Positions 30,784-42,912 are shown, numbered from the stretch's first letter. The stretch is 64,000 nt of DNA from Mycoplasmopsis agassizii (GCF_002272945.1 NZ_NQMN01000002.1:507356-571355); one strand, 5' to 3'. Made by a program: numbers and translations. Notes: generated by a model not told the origin, from the sequence alone.

Positions 30784-31240
30784 TATAATGAAGTTTTTAT
30801 TTAAAAATAATGATGAAAATTCATTATTAAATAAAGACCCTAAAAGAAAAGATGCTTATCAAAAATACGAAGCAATTAGAGCTATAAATGAGAAAAAAGA
30901 AAAGCGATCTAAAAATACATTTTTAGCACTTCGTTTTTTGCAATTGTTTTTAAATTTTTCCTTGCTTATTTTGAACTTATTACAAATAAGATATAACATT
31001 TTTCCTGTTGAAACAATTGTCTTTTTTATAGCAATTACAATCATGTTTGCGTTAATAACTTTTGTCGATTCAATCATATCTTTATTTGCTTTTAAAAATA
31101 GTATTAACGTTTTACAAGAAGAGAAAAAGTTAGCTGAATTAACTTTAAGTGATATCAAAGGAAACAACTATCCCCAAGAAATTGTTGAGATTTATGAGAG
31201 CATAGTTGAGACCCAAAATAAAAACGATACTGAATTATAA
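30776..31240 (+). CDS. Two-TM protein C of a three-gene cassette
   Basis: 154 aa. A long basic/acidic N-terminus (1-48), two closely spaced membrane helices (about 50-70 and 79-103) with a short loop, then NSINVLQEEKKLAELTLSDI and an acidic tail. The ATG lies within the end of gene B, after an AAAGGAAA site. It is the last gene before tRNA-Thr. No enzymatic domain is present in any of the three genes. Confidence 0.7.
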   Translation: MANIMKFLFKNNDENSLLNKDPKRKDAYQKYEAIRAINEKKEKRSKNTFLALRFLQLFLNFSLLILNLLQIRYNIFPVETIVFFIAITIMFALITFVDSIISLFAFKNSINVLQEEKKLAELTLSDIKGNNYPQEIVEIYESIVETQNKNDTEL

Positions 31241-31283
31241 AAATTTTAAAAATTATGGGCTAAATAATATAAAATTATTTAGC

Positions 31284-31358
31284 GCCGATATAGCTCAGGG
31301 GCAGAGCACATCCATGGTAAGGATGGGGTCGCTGGTTCAATTCCAGTTATCGGCACCA
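31284..31358 (+). tRNA. tRNA-Thr (GGT)
   Basis: Acceptor GCCGATA/TATCGGC, anticodon stem CATCC/GGATG with loop ATGGTAA, T-arm GGTTCAATTCC, encoded CCA. It would read ACC and ACU codons. Confidence 0.95.
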
Positions 31359-31400
31359 TATCTAAACTATCGGTAAAACCGTGTTTTTAGACCAAATATA

Positions 31401-31437
31401 AAAAATAAACTTTGCTTGAAACAAAGTTTATTTTTTT
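31401..31437. terminator. Bidirectional terminator between tRNA-Thr and the gltX operon
   Basis: A 12-bp stem AAATAAACTTTG / CAAAGTTTATTT with A and T runs on both sides. It overlaps the stop codon of the minus-strand gene at 31436. Confidence 0.75.
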
Positions 31438-31803
31438 ACTCTTCAATTGAAATTGTGATATGAAATTTTCCGATTTCATCACCACGAGTACTTAATAATT
31501 CATATTTGAATTCGAAAAAGTTTTCTTCTTTATTGTATTCTTTCATGAAAGTTACAATTGGCATAAACTTATTTTCAACAGGATATTCATTATCAACTGT
31601 TTCATCTAAAACTAGTTGAATCGAAGAAGGTCCTGCGATAATTAAAATTTCTTTTTCACCAAATTCAAAGCGATTTACAATCTTTCTTTCAGGGTCAATA
31701 AATTCAATTACTTTAGCTCCTTCAAATTCATCTTCTTGCAATAAAGGTGCTTTAAAAGCGACTTCAAAATCATTACCATTTTGAACGAAATTTGATTTAA
31801 AAT

Positions 31804-31813
<10 letters not shown>
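31436..31813 (-). CDS. Unidentified small beta-rich protein downstream of gltX
   Basis: 125 aa, no signal peptide or membrane helix. Alternating hydrophobic and charged residues (VNFKSNFVQNGNDFEVAFKA, then FEFKYELLSTRGDEIGKFHITI) suggest a beta-barrel, perhaps calycin-like as in DUF1934 proteins, but this is a guess. Its ATG lies inside the last codons of gltX (10-bp overlap), so the two are translationally coupled. Function unknown. Confidence 0.7.
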
Positions 31814-33201
<1,388 letters not shown>

Positions 33202-33202
33202 G

Positions 33203-33230
33203 TTCAAATTTTAGCACATAAGTATATAAT
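33203..33230 (+). promoter_or_regulatory. Promoter of prfA
   Basis: TTCAAA and TATAAT separated by 16 bp. The -10 box ends 11 bases before the prfA ATG, so the leader is only a few bases long and has no ribosome-binding site. Confidence 0.55.
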
Positions 33231-33241
33231 AGAGAATAACT

Positions 33242-34321
33242 ATGGAAAAATCAATGTACAACTCGCTTAAAGAAATTTATAGCAAATATCAAGAATTAAA
33301 CAAACTCTTAGAAGATCCTGAAACTGTCAACGACATTAAAAAATATAATAAAGTTTCTCGTGATCTAGCTAACTTAAAAGATATTGCTGATACTTTCAGC
33401 AAATATCTAGATTATGAAAAGAAAGTAACTGAAGCAAAAGAGATTCTGGAAATCATGGATGATCCTGAATTAATTGCTTTAGCAAAAAAAGAAATTACTG
33501 AATTAGAACCTCAACTTGAAACTCTAACAGAAGAATTAACGATTCTTTTATTACCCAAAGATGAAAGGGATAGCTTAAACGTTTTAATGGAAATTAGGGG
33601 CGCTGCAGGTGGTGATGAAGCCAATATTTTTGCAGGTGACTTATTTGACATGTATAAAAAATGAGCAGTCAATAACGAAATGAATGTTTCAGTGATTGAC
33701 AGAAGTTATGCAGCAAATGGTGGCTTTACACTAATTTCCTTATCAATTTCGGGTGAAAGAGCCTATTCAAAATTAAAATTTGAATCAGGTGTGCACCGTG
33801 TGCAACGCATTCCAGTAACCGAAACTCAAGGAAGAGTTCATACTTCAACTGCAACAGTTACTGTAATGCCTGAAATTGATGATGATATTGAAATTGAAAT
33901 TAATCAAGCAGATTTAAGAATTGATACTTATCGTTCATCAGGTCCAGGTGGTCAATCAGTTAACACAACTGATTCAGCTGTTCGTATTACACATATTCCT
34001 ACAGGTGTTGTTTCTGCTTCGCAAGAGGGTAAAAGTCAAATTGCTAATAAAGAATTAGCAATGAAACTTTTAAAATCAAAACTTTATGATTTAGAGCTTA
34101 GAAAAAAACAGGAAGAAGAAAATAAATTTAGAAAATTAGCAGGTTCAGGAGCACGTAGTGAAAAGATTAGAACTTATAATTATCCTCAAGATCGTGTAAC
34201 TGATCATCGCATTAATTTTAGTTCATCTTTAAAGTCAATTATGTCAGGTAAATTACAAATGATTATTGATAATTTACTTGCTGAAGAAAAAGCAGAATTA
34301 ATTAAAGAAGCAAATTTATAA
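33242..34321 (+). CDS. prfA: Peptide chain release factor 1
   Basis: 359 aa, normal length. The GGQ motif that triggers peptide release is at about 236-238 ([16 protein letters not shown]). The codon-reading loop is [14 protein letters not shown], i.e. a PxT tripeptide, which recognises UAA and UAG. UGA codes Trp here, so RF2 is not needed. It is the first gene of an operon; its stop overlaps the prmC ATG (TAATG). Confidence 0.97.
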
Positions 34322-35028
34322 TGGATCGTAGGCAATTACTTTTACTAGAAAAAAGGCGTTATCAACTTGAAGAAAAAATTTCTGAAAAAGAATTAAAAAT
34401 GTTAGAAGATAATGTTCCTATTCAAAAAATTATAGGTTATCTAGAAATGGCAAATGTGACTATTAATTTAGATCATCATGTTTTAATTCCTAGATATGAA
34501 ACTGAAGAATTAATTCTTTTAATTAAAGAAAAAATTAAAACTCTTAATTCAATTTTAGAAATTGGAACAGGTTCAGGTTTTATTGCATTAGCACTTGCTA
34601 AAATTTATTTTAATGCTTTAATTGATGCAGTTGATATTAGTGATGAAGCAATAAAACAAAGTCAAAAAAATTCACTTTTAAATGACATTAAAAATGTGCA
34701 TTTTTTTAAAAGTAATGTTTTTGAAAATGTTTCAAAAACATATGATTTAATTGTTGCAAATCCACCTTATTTAATTTTAGAAGATATCCCTGATAAAACT
34801 ATTTTAGATCATGAACCTGAAGTTGCTTTAATTGCAAAAGATGATGGTCTAGATGTTTATAAAAAAATTTTAAAAGACTATGATAAATATTTAAATAAAG
34901 GTGGTTGATTATTTTTTGAAATTAATCACAGACATAGCAATTTTTTTGTAAAATTTAATTTTAAAACTGTAAAAGATATTAACGGCAAAATTAGATTTGC
35001 TTATTATCAAAAAGGTGCTGATGCTTAA
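34321..35028 (+). CDS. prmC: Release factor glutamine N5-methyltransferase
   Basis: 235 aa. It methylates the Gln of the GGQ motif of RF1, encoded immediately upstream. SAM-binding motif ILEIGTGSGFIALALA, catalytic NPPY in DLIVANPPYLI, and QKIIGYLEMANVTINLD with VLIPRYETEELILL for substrate binding. Slightly shorter than typical PrmC (~280 aa), mostly at the N-terminus. The following gene starts within its last codons. Confidence 0.95.
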
Positions 35029-35746
35029 AATTTTGAACGCTTCATTTAAATTACAAGATCAAAAAAATAATGTTTTAAAAAACATTAATTTTGAAATTGA
35101 AGAAGGACAAATAATTGCTATTGCAGATCGCAAAACTAGCGGTGAATCCGACTTTTTGAAGATCTTTTTGAAAGAATTAATTTTAAGCGAAGGTTTTATT
35201 TCTTACAAAGGACATGACTTTGAAAAGTTAAGTAAAAATGTCAGACTAGAGTATTGAAAAAGTATTCACTATTCATCTAATTTAACTTATGCATTAGAGT
35301 ATGAAACAGTTTATGAAGAACTTCAAAGATGAATCCCTAAAACTAAAACTATTCAAAAATTTTTTAGGTTAGTTGATGATGAACAAGACCGTAAAATTTA
35401 TGATGTTTTAACAATGGTAGATTTAATTCCGAAAACATTTGCAATTACAAAAACATTAGATCCAACTTCACGTGCAAAACTAGAATTAGGACAACTCTTA
35501 ATCAGTGATAAAACATTTATTTTAGCAGATGATCCAACTTCATATATTGATTCAACTTTGTCATCATGATATGTGGAAATGGTAAAAGATTATTGTCATA
35601 AAAATAAAGCAACAATGATCTTTGTTTCACGTGATTTAGATTTACTTAGAGATCATTTTGATAACTTTTATTACCTAGATAATCGTAAATTAAGAAAAGC
35701 ATCTAAAGCTGAATTTTTAAAATTAATTGAGGAAAATAAAATCTAA
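35021..35746 (+). CDS. Degenerate ABC ATPase, PhnC/P29-like
   Basis: 241 aa. It aligns with ABC ATPases of the phosphonate (PhnC) or mycoplasma P29 type but every catalytic element is altered. Walker A reads ADRKTSGESDFL (no GxGK; the Lys is Glu). Walker B is FILADDPTSYID (Glu to Asp). The LSGGQ signature has become LDPTSRAKLELGQ, and the H-loop is FVSRDLD (His to Arg). It overlaps prmC by 8 bp and the permease by 1 bp. It may be a structural subunit or a decaying gene; the frame is intact, so decay is not obvious. Confidence 0.75.
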
Positions 35747-37455
35747 TGAGGACAAAAGAATTTGTTCTTAATTTCTTCAAAAGTAGAAGGCGAAATCATA
35801 ACTTAAGAAGGGGTATCTTTTTAAGTGTTTTTGTAATTACTATTATTTTAGTAATAGTAAGTTTTATTGTAAATAAGGCAGAAATTTCACGAACAGGAAT
35901 TAGTGAATTTTTTTATTCTTTTGAACAGATGGGAGCCTTATCAAATTCATCTGATTCATCTTCTAATTTATTTTTTAGTAGTTGATATTTTATTATCATT
36001 ACACTTTTATATAGTATTTCAGGAACATTTTTAGGTTATGTTTTTGCCTTCTTTTCAGTATATTTAGCAGCCCAAAATTTACAAAGAAAAATAGTTTCAA
36101 ATATTACTAAAACATTTATTTATGCAAAGATGTTATTGCCTTTTATTTTAATTGCTTTCTTATATTCAAAGCAACTTAATCCATTTTTAGGAACAATCTT
36201 TTTTGTCTGATGAGTTAGTTGAATTTATCTTCATAATTCGCTTTTACCTATCATTGAAAAAGTTGAAGTAAGAAAGTTTTATTCACAAACATTGAAGTTA
36301 GAAAATAGTTTTATTGTCTATTTAAAAATTCACCGCTATAAAGCTTTTGAAATCTATGTTCAAATATTTCAAAGAATAGAATGAATGACAAGATTTACTT
36401 CATTTATGCCTGTTTTAGGAGTTATCCATGCAGCCGATTTAGTAAGAGGTTTTGTTTCTGGAGAAAACAAAAACTATGCAGTTGTCGGAGTACCTTTAAT
36501 TATTTTACTCGTGGCATATGTTCTGCTTGAATTAGCAATTATCAAAATAGTTAAGTGGGGATTATTTAGACAAAGAGATGACTTGCATTTTCAAAATATA
36601 AGAAGAAAATTAATTAATGTGCAAATTATTGAATTCTTTATTTTTTCATTTTTCTTAATTACAACTTTTGCTTGTTTAATCTATGGCTTTCATACGACTA
36701 CAACTGATCAATGAGCAAATTATTCTTATTCAGTTTCAACTATTTTTAATGCTTCATCATGAGATAACTTTAATATTGAAACAGTTGCAACACATATTTT
36801 TTCTGCTTATTCACAACTACTTGCTTCAATTGCAATTGCATTAATTTTTGGAACACTTTTTGGAATTTTGATTTCAAAACAAACTAAGACAAAATATCTA
36901 AGAAGATTTTTAAAATTAATAGTTTACTTTTTTAGAGTAATGCCAACAGTTGTTTTATTCTTTTTAATTAGACCAATTTTTACTAATACTTTTACAACAG
37001 CAATTTTTGCGATTGCAATTGTGCAGTCAAACGTATTAGCAATTGCAATTAGAAATGCAATCGATGGTTTTGATGAAAATAAATTAAAAAACATCAGAAT
37101 TATCAGGCGTGGTTTTAATAGATTATATGTAACTTATTATTATGTTTTTCCTAGCATAAAACATGTCATAGTCTCATGAGCAGCACCAGTTATTATGTAT
37201 GAAATGTTTCAGCAATTTACAATCATGTCGCAGTTTCAAGCATCCTATATTGGATTAACTTATTTAACTGCAGGTGCAGGCGATCCAACTATTTTAAATA
37301 ATGCTTTACCTCAAGTTGTTACTTTTGCAATTGGCGCATTAGGTATTATTTTAATTGGAAAAGGTATTTCATATTTCTTTAAAAACAAAACTTTGAAAAT
37401 GCCTTTCCACAAGAATACTTATACAAGAGAATTCTTCTTTGAAAAACCTTATTAA
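35746..37455 (+). CDS. ABC transporter permease, PhnE/P69-like
   Basis: 569 aa, similar to mycoplasma P69. Two permease halves, about six helices each. The second half shows the PhnE-type loop FRVMPTVVLFFLIRPIF, then AIRNAIDGFDENKLKNIRII (EAA-like, contacts the ATPase) and QFQASYIGLTYLTAGAG. In P37-P29-P69 systems P37 is the binding lipoprotein, but no P37-like gene is in the window. It should pair with the degenerate ATPase it overlaps by 1 bp. The substrate is unknown. Confidence 0.75.
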
Positions 37456-37523
37456 TATTTTTTAAACTGTAGATTAGTTTTTAAAACATTTACGTAGTAA
37501 ATTGATTAATCTAAAAATAATCT

Positions 37524-37550
37524 AAAAGTGCCTAAAACAGGCACTTTTCG
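37524..37550 (+). terminator. Terminator of the prfA-prmC-ABC operon
   Basis: Stem AAAAGTGCCT / AGGCACTTTT with a 5-nt loop; T run short but followed by TTTACTTTTT. Confidence 0.7.
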
Positions 37551-37652
37551 TTTACTTTTTTATTTTTATAAAACTAATTTATAAAAATAAGGTTGTTCAG
37601 ATTATTTTAAAAAAGTTTTTAGAATTTTTTAAAAATCGCTATCATTAGTAGC

Positions 37653-38630
37653 ATGAACAAACAAATTTTAAATAGTGATAACGGAAATAGAGTGTGATAC
37701 AAACACGAATTATTTTCGATATCAAGTTGAAATCTGAAATTTACTGTTACAGATTTATTAATTTTATTTTTTTCTTTATTTGGTTTTATATGAACCATGA
37801 CAAGAGCAGCGATGCCTCCTGTTGTAAATAATTTACAACATGAATTACAACAACTAGTAGGACAAGGTTATAGTTTTTTACACTTTACTACTCAGTCAAA
37901 TTTAATCCTAGCAATCGCCATGTTTATTCTAATTTTTAGAAAAACAAATACTTCATATAATTGATATTTTGCAGCAGTAATTTGAATTTCAATTACCTTC
38001 ATAATTTATTGATTATTACTTTCATGAAATAGTACAAACTGAAAAATTGCTTTATCAGCAGTTGATAGTTTCTTAACACATTTTCTATTTCCAGTTTTTG
38101 GATTTATAGTTTTATTTTTTGTAAGAAAAGAATTTATTGTTTTAAGAAAAACTAGAATCATGATTCCTTTATACTTAACTGCATATTATATTTTTATGAT
38201 CATCATGGCTTTTTCAACTTTAAATAATCCTACTTTAGTTGCAAATCATGATCAAGCAATCGCTGATTTAGGAGCAAATGCATCTGATCAAGACATTGCA
38301 AAAGTAAATAAAGAATATCTAACTTATGTAGTAGTTTATGGATTCGCAAATCCATTCCAACCTTTATATATTAGTTCTTTAGGTTCTTCTGAAACTGCAG
38401 GAAAAATTGTTGGAAGAGTAGCTCTACATTTAATAATGGTTTCTTTAATTTATATTTTACCTGCGTTTATTACACTATTTTTTGTTGGTGCATATTCAAT
38501 CAAACATTACCGTTTATTTAAGAAAGAAAAAACTGATAAACGCTTTAAAGTTTGCAAGTTCACTAAGAAGGATGAACTAATTTTAAACCAGATTTCATTC
38601 AGAAAAGCAAACAAAAAAATGCCTGCTTAA
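37653..38630 (+). CDS. DUF1600-like integral membrane protein
   Basis: 325 aa; the first half is invisible in the standard code because of many TGA-Trp codons. It has six membrane helices, with the pattern FTVTDLLILFFSLFGFIWTM, then a His-bearing loop (SFLHFTTQSNLILAIAMFIL), and DSFLTHFLFPVFGFIVLFFV. The FTxQSN and HxxxP features are typical of DUF1600/Pr6Pr-type proteins of mycoplasmas; the function is unknown. The ATG at 37653 starts MNKQILNSDNGNRVW. It stands between two terminators as a single gene. Confidence 0.7.
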
Positions 38631-38722
38631 AATCAGTCATTTTTTTATATAATTTTTAGTTTTAATTTATAATTAAAACCAAGATAAAATAAAAAATTTT
38701 CAAATTTAAAAAGAGGAAAGAA

Positions 38723-39637
38723 ATGAATAACAAAAAGCAATTTTTTAATCAATACGGGCAACCTGTTGAACAACCTAACGTAAACAACCAAATGAATCAA
38801 TCACAGGCTTACCAACAACAGCCTCAAAATTTTTCACAAACCCAATACATTAGAAATCAACAAGCTCAACAACCACAGTTCCAGCAACAAGGTCAATTCC
38901 CACAACAACCACAACCTTATGCTCAACAAGGTCCACAACCACAACACCAAACTATGCAGCAACAATTTGATTTTGTACCACAAAATCAAGTTCCTGTAAG
39001 TCAAGCTCAACAACCAAATCAAGTGCCTACTCAAACATGAACTTATGCACAACCTAATCCAAATCAAACTCAACAAGGTGATTTTCAAAATCAACCACAA
39101 GTTTTTGATAACCAAAATCAGCAACAACACGGACATCATCATGCAACTGTAAGTCAAACTTATACAACAAGACAACAAGCACTTACTACAACTCAAATGT
39201 ACATGATGACTTCACCATTTACCTACCCTGATAATAATCTTGTTTACATTCCACCTAAACAACAAGCACCTGCACCAGTTCAACCAAAACCTCAAGTTGT
39301 GGAGCAAGAATTTCGTTTAGATGTATCTCATTTACCAATGCCTTTAAATCCACTACCAAATAGTAATTCAAACGCATACTACAACGAATTTCATAAAACT
39401 GGTTACATTCCTGCACCTAATCCAAATCCTGAAAGACAACCAAATCCATTCTTTCAACAGCAATATGTAACTCAACAATTTGACTTTATGCCTGAAACAA
39501 ACCAAGCACCTAAGTCACAAATTCAAGTTAAAATTGCTCAGTTAGACCAATTACTAGCAAACAATATGATCACTCCTGAAGCATATACAAAACGTAAACA
39601 AAGCCTAATTGACCAAGAACTAAATGGTGATTTCTAA
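38723..39637 (+). CDS. Gln/Pro-rich protein with SHOCT-like C-terminus
   Basis: 304 aa. Residues 1-270 are low complexity, rich in Gln, Pro and Asn, with a repeated QQFDF(V/M)P unit at about 85 and 255 and a short His run (HGHHH). The last ~35 residues form a small helical domain QLDQLLANNMITPEAYTKRK, which resembles SHOCT oligomerisation motifs. No signal peptide. Composition is like cytoskeletal or cytadherence proteins of mycoplasmas (P65-type), but this is analogy only. AGAGGAAAG site before ATG; own terminator. Confidence 0.75.
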
Positions 39638-39641
39638 TACC

Positions 39642-39668
39642 TAAAAGCCCCTAAAATGGGGCTTTTTC
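39642..39668 (+). terminator. Terminator of the Gln-rich protein gene
   Basis: Stem AAAGCCCC / GGGGCTTT, then TTTTC. Confidence 0.8.
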
Positions 39669-39743
39669 ATTACTTTTAAGTAATAAAAAACTAGTTTTAG
39701 AATCTCTAAAACTAGTAATTTATTTTGGTGCAAAGTTTGCAAA

Positions 39744-39817
39744 TGGAGGCACCAACCGGACTCGAACCGGCAGTCAAGGTGTTGCAGACCAATGCTTTGC
39801 CATTTAGCTATGGTGCC
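39744..39817 (-). tRNA. tRNA-Cys (GCA)
   Basis: Acceptor GGCACCA/TTGGTGCC, anticodon loop CTGCAAC, T-arm GGTTCGAGTCC, encoded CCA. Confidence 0.94.
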
Positions 39818-39829
39818 GTAATAAAAATC

Positions 39830-40639
39830 TTACTTGATTTTTGCGTAAAATTCATTATTTTTTATAATCTTTGCAACTCCAGATTTTTTATGATTAGGGC
39901 CAACATAGTCAACTAGCTTTAAAAAAGATTCATTTGAATCAGCCATTGCAATTAGTTTACCAACGTAGTTTTTAGCACTATAATCATTCATGGAATCACC
40001 GATATGGACTGCATTTTCTTTATCAATTTGGTGTTTTTGCAAAACATATTCAATTGCTAAACCTTTAGATGCTTCTTTACTTGTGATTTCAATCACACGA
40101 TCTTTATAACTAGTTGCAATTGAAATATCTAAGTTTAAGGCTCTTAAATCAGTAACTATTTTTTGAATTTTTTTCTTTGAAAAAGAAAAAATATTGTACT
40201 TATGAACAACAGGATAAAAAGTGTTCAAGGCTTTCATTGGTAAAATTTTCGTTCCGATTAGAAAAAATAGTGGATATAAGTAATATTTACCAGTGTGAAC
40301 TCATTTTTTAATCAGACTATTTAAGACAACAAAGGGTTTAGTTTTCATAAAGTAGTTATTTAAAGCATTAACTGCTTCAAGCGAGATTCTTGATTCTTTA
40401 ACGATTTTGCCATCTATCATGATGATGGCACCGTTCATAAAAATTGCGTCCTTAACATTAGTTGAATTAATAATTCACATCGTGTTAATTGTCATGTTGC
40501 GACCTGTAGCAAAAATTACTTTTTTACCTTGCTTTAACGCCTGCCTGACACTTTGTTTATTTGCACTTGAGACATTTTTATGTCCTATGTCGACATACGT
40601 ACCATCTAAATCAATAAAATATGCTTCAATTTCTTTCAT
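39830..40639 (-). CDS. Cof-type HAD family phosphatase
   Basis: 269 aa. HAD motif I is YFIDLDGTYVD at the N-terminus (nucleophile Asp), motif II FATGRN, motif III/IV VHIGDSMNDYSAKN near residue 225. The large cap domain in the middle is type C2B, as in YbiV/Cof sugar-phosphate or flavin-phosphate phosphatases. The substrate cannot be told from sequence. Two TGA-Trp codons lie in the cap. Confidence 0.88.
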
Positions 40640-40714
40640 AAATATCTATTATAAATGATATACCTCATTTATAATGATAAAGTTAAATTAAAGTTAAAAT
40701 ATGTAAGGAAACTT

Positions 40715-41428
40715 ATGATCAAATATAAAAAAGATATCGGAATTATTGGCTTAGGGCGTTTTGGCTCATCAGTAGCCAAACAACTACGCAGTATGCAACG
40801 TTCAATTGTTTTAATTGATAACGATGAAATTAATTTAAGACCTTGAGCAAATCAAGTTACATCAGCTTATATTGCTGATGCAACTGATATTGAAGCCTTA
40901 AAAAAATTAGGAGTGCATAACTTAGAAACAGTAATTGTTGCTGCTCCTGATAATATCGAAATTGTTGCTTCACTACTTGAAATTAATGTAAAACATATCA
41001 TTGCTCGTGCCACAAGCATTAAACATGCTCGTGTTTTAAAACAAATTGGTGTTGACCAATATGTTTTACCTGAAGAAGAAGCTGGGATCAGAACAGCACT
41101 AATTGCAGGTAGCGATAGTTTTATTAAATATAGTAAAAATATGACCGAAATGGGTGGAGGTTTTGTGATGACCTCGACTCAATTATTTAATAATAAAATT
41201 GAAAATAAACCAGTTAAAGAACTTAACTTAACTAAAAGAGGAATTAGTATCGTGCTAATTAAATCAGGTGGTGTAACTAAGATACCTACTGGTGATACGA
41301 TATTAAAAAAAGGTGACTTAATCACCTTAATTGGACCTCTTGATGTAATCAATGACATCTTTGAAATCTTTAATAAAGAAAATCAAGCAACTGCTAAAAG
41401 CAATGAATTCAAGGATACAGTTGAGTAA
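40715..41428 (+). CDS. Potassium uptake regulator, KtrA/TrkA type
   Basis: 237 aa. RCK (TrkA-N) domain with the nucleotide-binding motif IGIIGLGRFGSSVAKQL and the acidic end of strand 2 (LIDNDE), then a TrkA-C domain (about 150-225, KRGISIVLIKSGGV and LKKGDLITLIG). It gates a Ktr-type K+ channel subunit (KtrB), which is not in the window. An AAGGAA site lies 5 bp before the ATG; the upstream in-frame TTG at 40655 is not preferred. Confidence 0.9.
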
Positions 41429-41430
41429 TT

Positions 41431-42321
41431 TTAAAATGAAAAAACTGTTAATGCGGGGATGATAAAACTCAAGGCATAAGCAGATAAAAACCAAATATTT
41501 AAAACCATATTTTTATATGGTTTTATTTTTGAATAAACTAGAAATAAAGGAATAGTGAATAAAGCGTATCATTGCACAGTTGACATAGTTTGTAAAAAAC
41601 CGATGAATACAACAGAAATAATTACAAAAAGAGCAATAAAAGCCATTTTAAAGAAGATAAATCAGTTTTTTGAATCTAATTTTCTTGCATAATAAAAACT
41701 AAAATATGAAGCCAAAATCAATAAATAACCATAAGTTGTATAATCAATCGAGATGTTTAATAAACTACTATTAACAAATACATTTGTATTCATAAAGTCA
41801 ATTAGTAAAAACGGAATTAGTAAAATCAAAGCTAAAGCAAAACCTGCAATATTATTTTTATAATGAACATAGCCCACCAAAGTTCCAAAAAATAAGGTGA
41901 ACATGATATTAAAATAAAAAGGACCTAAACCAGTATTTCGATTGACTGTAAAATAAAAAATTATTATAAATAATTGGATTACGATACCGATTACTAAGAA
42001 CCTAAGCACATAATAAAGTTTGCGATGCGAAAAGTTAACTCCAACTCCTGCTAAGAAGGCAAAAATTGGAAAGGCCAATCTACCGACTATTCTAAATCAG
42101 GCTTCGCTAGGTCTAGCAATTAAACCTGCATGATCGATAAACATTGTAAAAACTGCAATTCAGCGTAAGACATTTGAAGATAAAAATTCTCAACTAAAAT
42201 TGGTTAAATCAAACTTAATTAAGTTTTTAGTTGAACTCAAAAAAGCCACTTTAAAGTTTTGATTAGAAGCTTTTAGTTTTTCACTTCAAGATTTTTTATT
42301 ATTCAGATTGACATTTGACAT
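41431..42321 (-). CDS. TraX-like integral membrane protein
   Basis: 296 aa with several TGA-Trp codons. A 45-residue soluble N-terminus precedes about eight membrane helices. The diagnostic piece is NVLRWIAVFTMFIDHAGLI followed by FRIVGRLAFPIFAFLAGVGV, which matches TraX family proteins (named for F-pilin acetylation; the bacterial homologues are probably O-acyltransferases). The His of the IDH motif is kept. It converges on the KtrA gene with only 2 bp between stops. The substrate is unknown. Confidence 0.85.
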
Positions 42322-42444
42322 AAAATTAATTATATTGTTTTTTGTTAATATTGACTGAATTTTAATTTTTTGTAGCCAAAAAATTACTCCAAAAATGGCT
42401 TTAAAAAAATCTCAATTTTTTTATTTTGTTCTGGCAAAAGTGTA

Positions 42445-42450
42445 TATAAT
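42445..42450 (+). promoter_or_regulatory. -10 box of the tRNA cluster
   Basis: TATAAT within TGTATATAAT, 38 bp before tRNA-Asn. A weak TTGTTC lies upstream with short spacing. Probably drives all five tRNA genes, since no other promoter is visible between them. Confidence 0.5.
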
Positions 42451-42487
42451 AAAAAGGCTAAAAAATAGCATCTCTTCAAGCAATCTT

Positions 42488-42562
42488 GCCGATTTAGCTC
42501 AGTGGCAGAGCAGCTGGCTGTTAACCAGTTGGTCACAAGTTCAAATCTTGTAATCGGCGCCA
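42488..42562 (+). tRNA. tRNA-Asn (GTT)
   Basis: Acceptor GCCGATT/AATCGGC, anticodon loop CTGTTAA, encoded CCA. First of a five-gene cluster. Confidence 0.95.
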
Positions 42563-42563
42563 T

Positions 42564-42639
42564 GGCCTATTGGTGAAGCGGTCAACACACATGGTTTTCA
42601 TCCATGCATTCACGGGTTCGAGTCCCGTATAGGTCACCA
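42564..42639 (+). tRNA. tRNA-Glu (TTC)
   Basis: Acceptor GGCCTAT/ATAGGTC, anticodon stem CATGG/CCATG with loop TTTTCAT, encoded CCA. One base after tRNA-Asn. Confidence 0.95.
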
Positions 42640-42644
42640 TTAAT

Positions 42645-42720
42645 GGGGGTTTAGCTCAGCTGGGAGAGCAACAGCCTTACAAGCTGTGGGTCGTGGGTTC
42701 GAGCCCCTCAACCCCCACCA
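42645..42720 (+). tRNA. tRNA-Val (TAC)
   Basis: Acceptor GGGGGTT/AACCCCC, anticodon loop CTTACAA, encoded CCA. Confidence 0.95.
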
Positions 42721-42724
42721 TTAT

Positions 42725-42800
42725 GCCGACTTAGCTCAGCAGGCAGAGCAACTGACTTGTAATCAGTAGGTCGTAGGTTCGATTCCTATAGTCGGCACCA
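42725..42800 (+). tRNA. tRNA-Thr (TGT)
   Basis: Acceptor GCCGACT/AGTCGGC, anticodon loop CTTGTAA, encoded CCA. A second Thr isoacceptor besides the GGT one at 31284. Confidence 0.95.
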
Positions 42801-42827
42801 TATAGCGTTAAGCTACCATCTCTACAA

Positions 42828-42912
42828 GCGCGAGTGGTGAAATTGGCAGACACGCTGGTTTTAGGCACCAGTGCTTTGCGGCGTGAGGGTTCAAGTCCCT
42901 CCTCGTGCACCA
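42828..42912 (+). tRNA. tRNA-Leu (TAG)
   Basis: Acceptor GCGCGAG/CTCGTGC, anticodon loop TTTAGGC, the long variable arm expected for Leu, encoded CCA. Confidence 0.93.

Noticed and set aside
38834..39196. Minus-strand ORF rich in Leu and Ser opposite the Gln-rich protein
   Set aside because: It is the antisense shadow of a CAA/CAG/CCA-rich coding stretch and has no ribosome-binding site.
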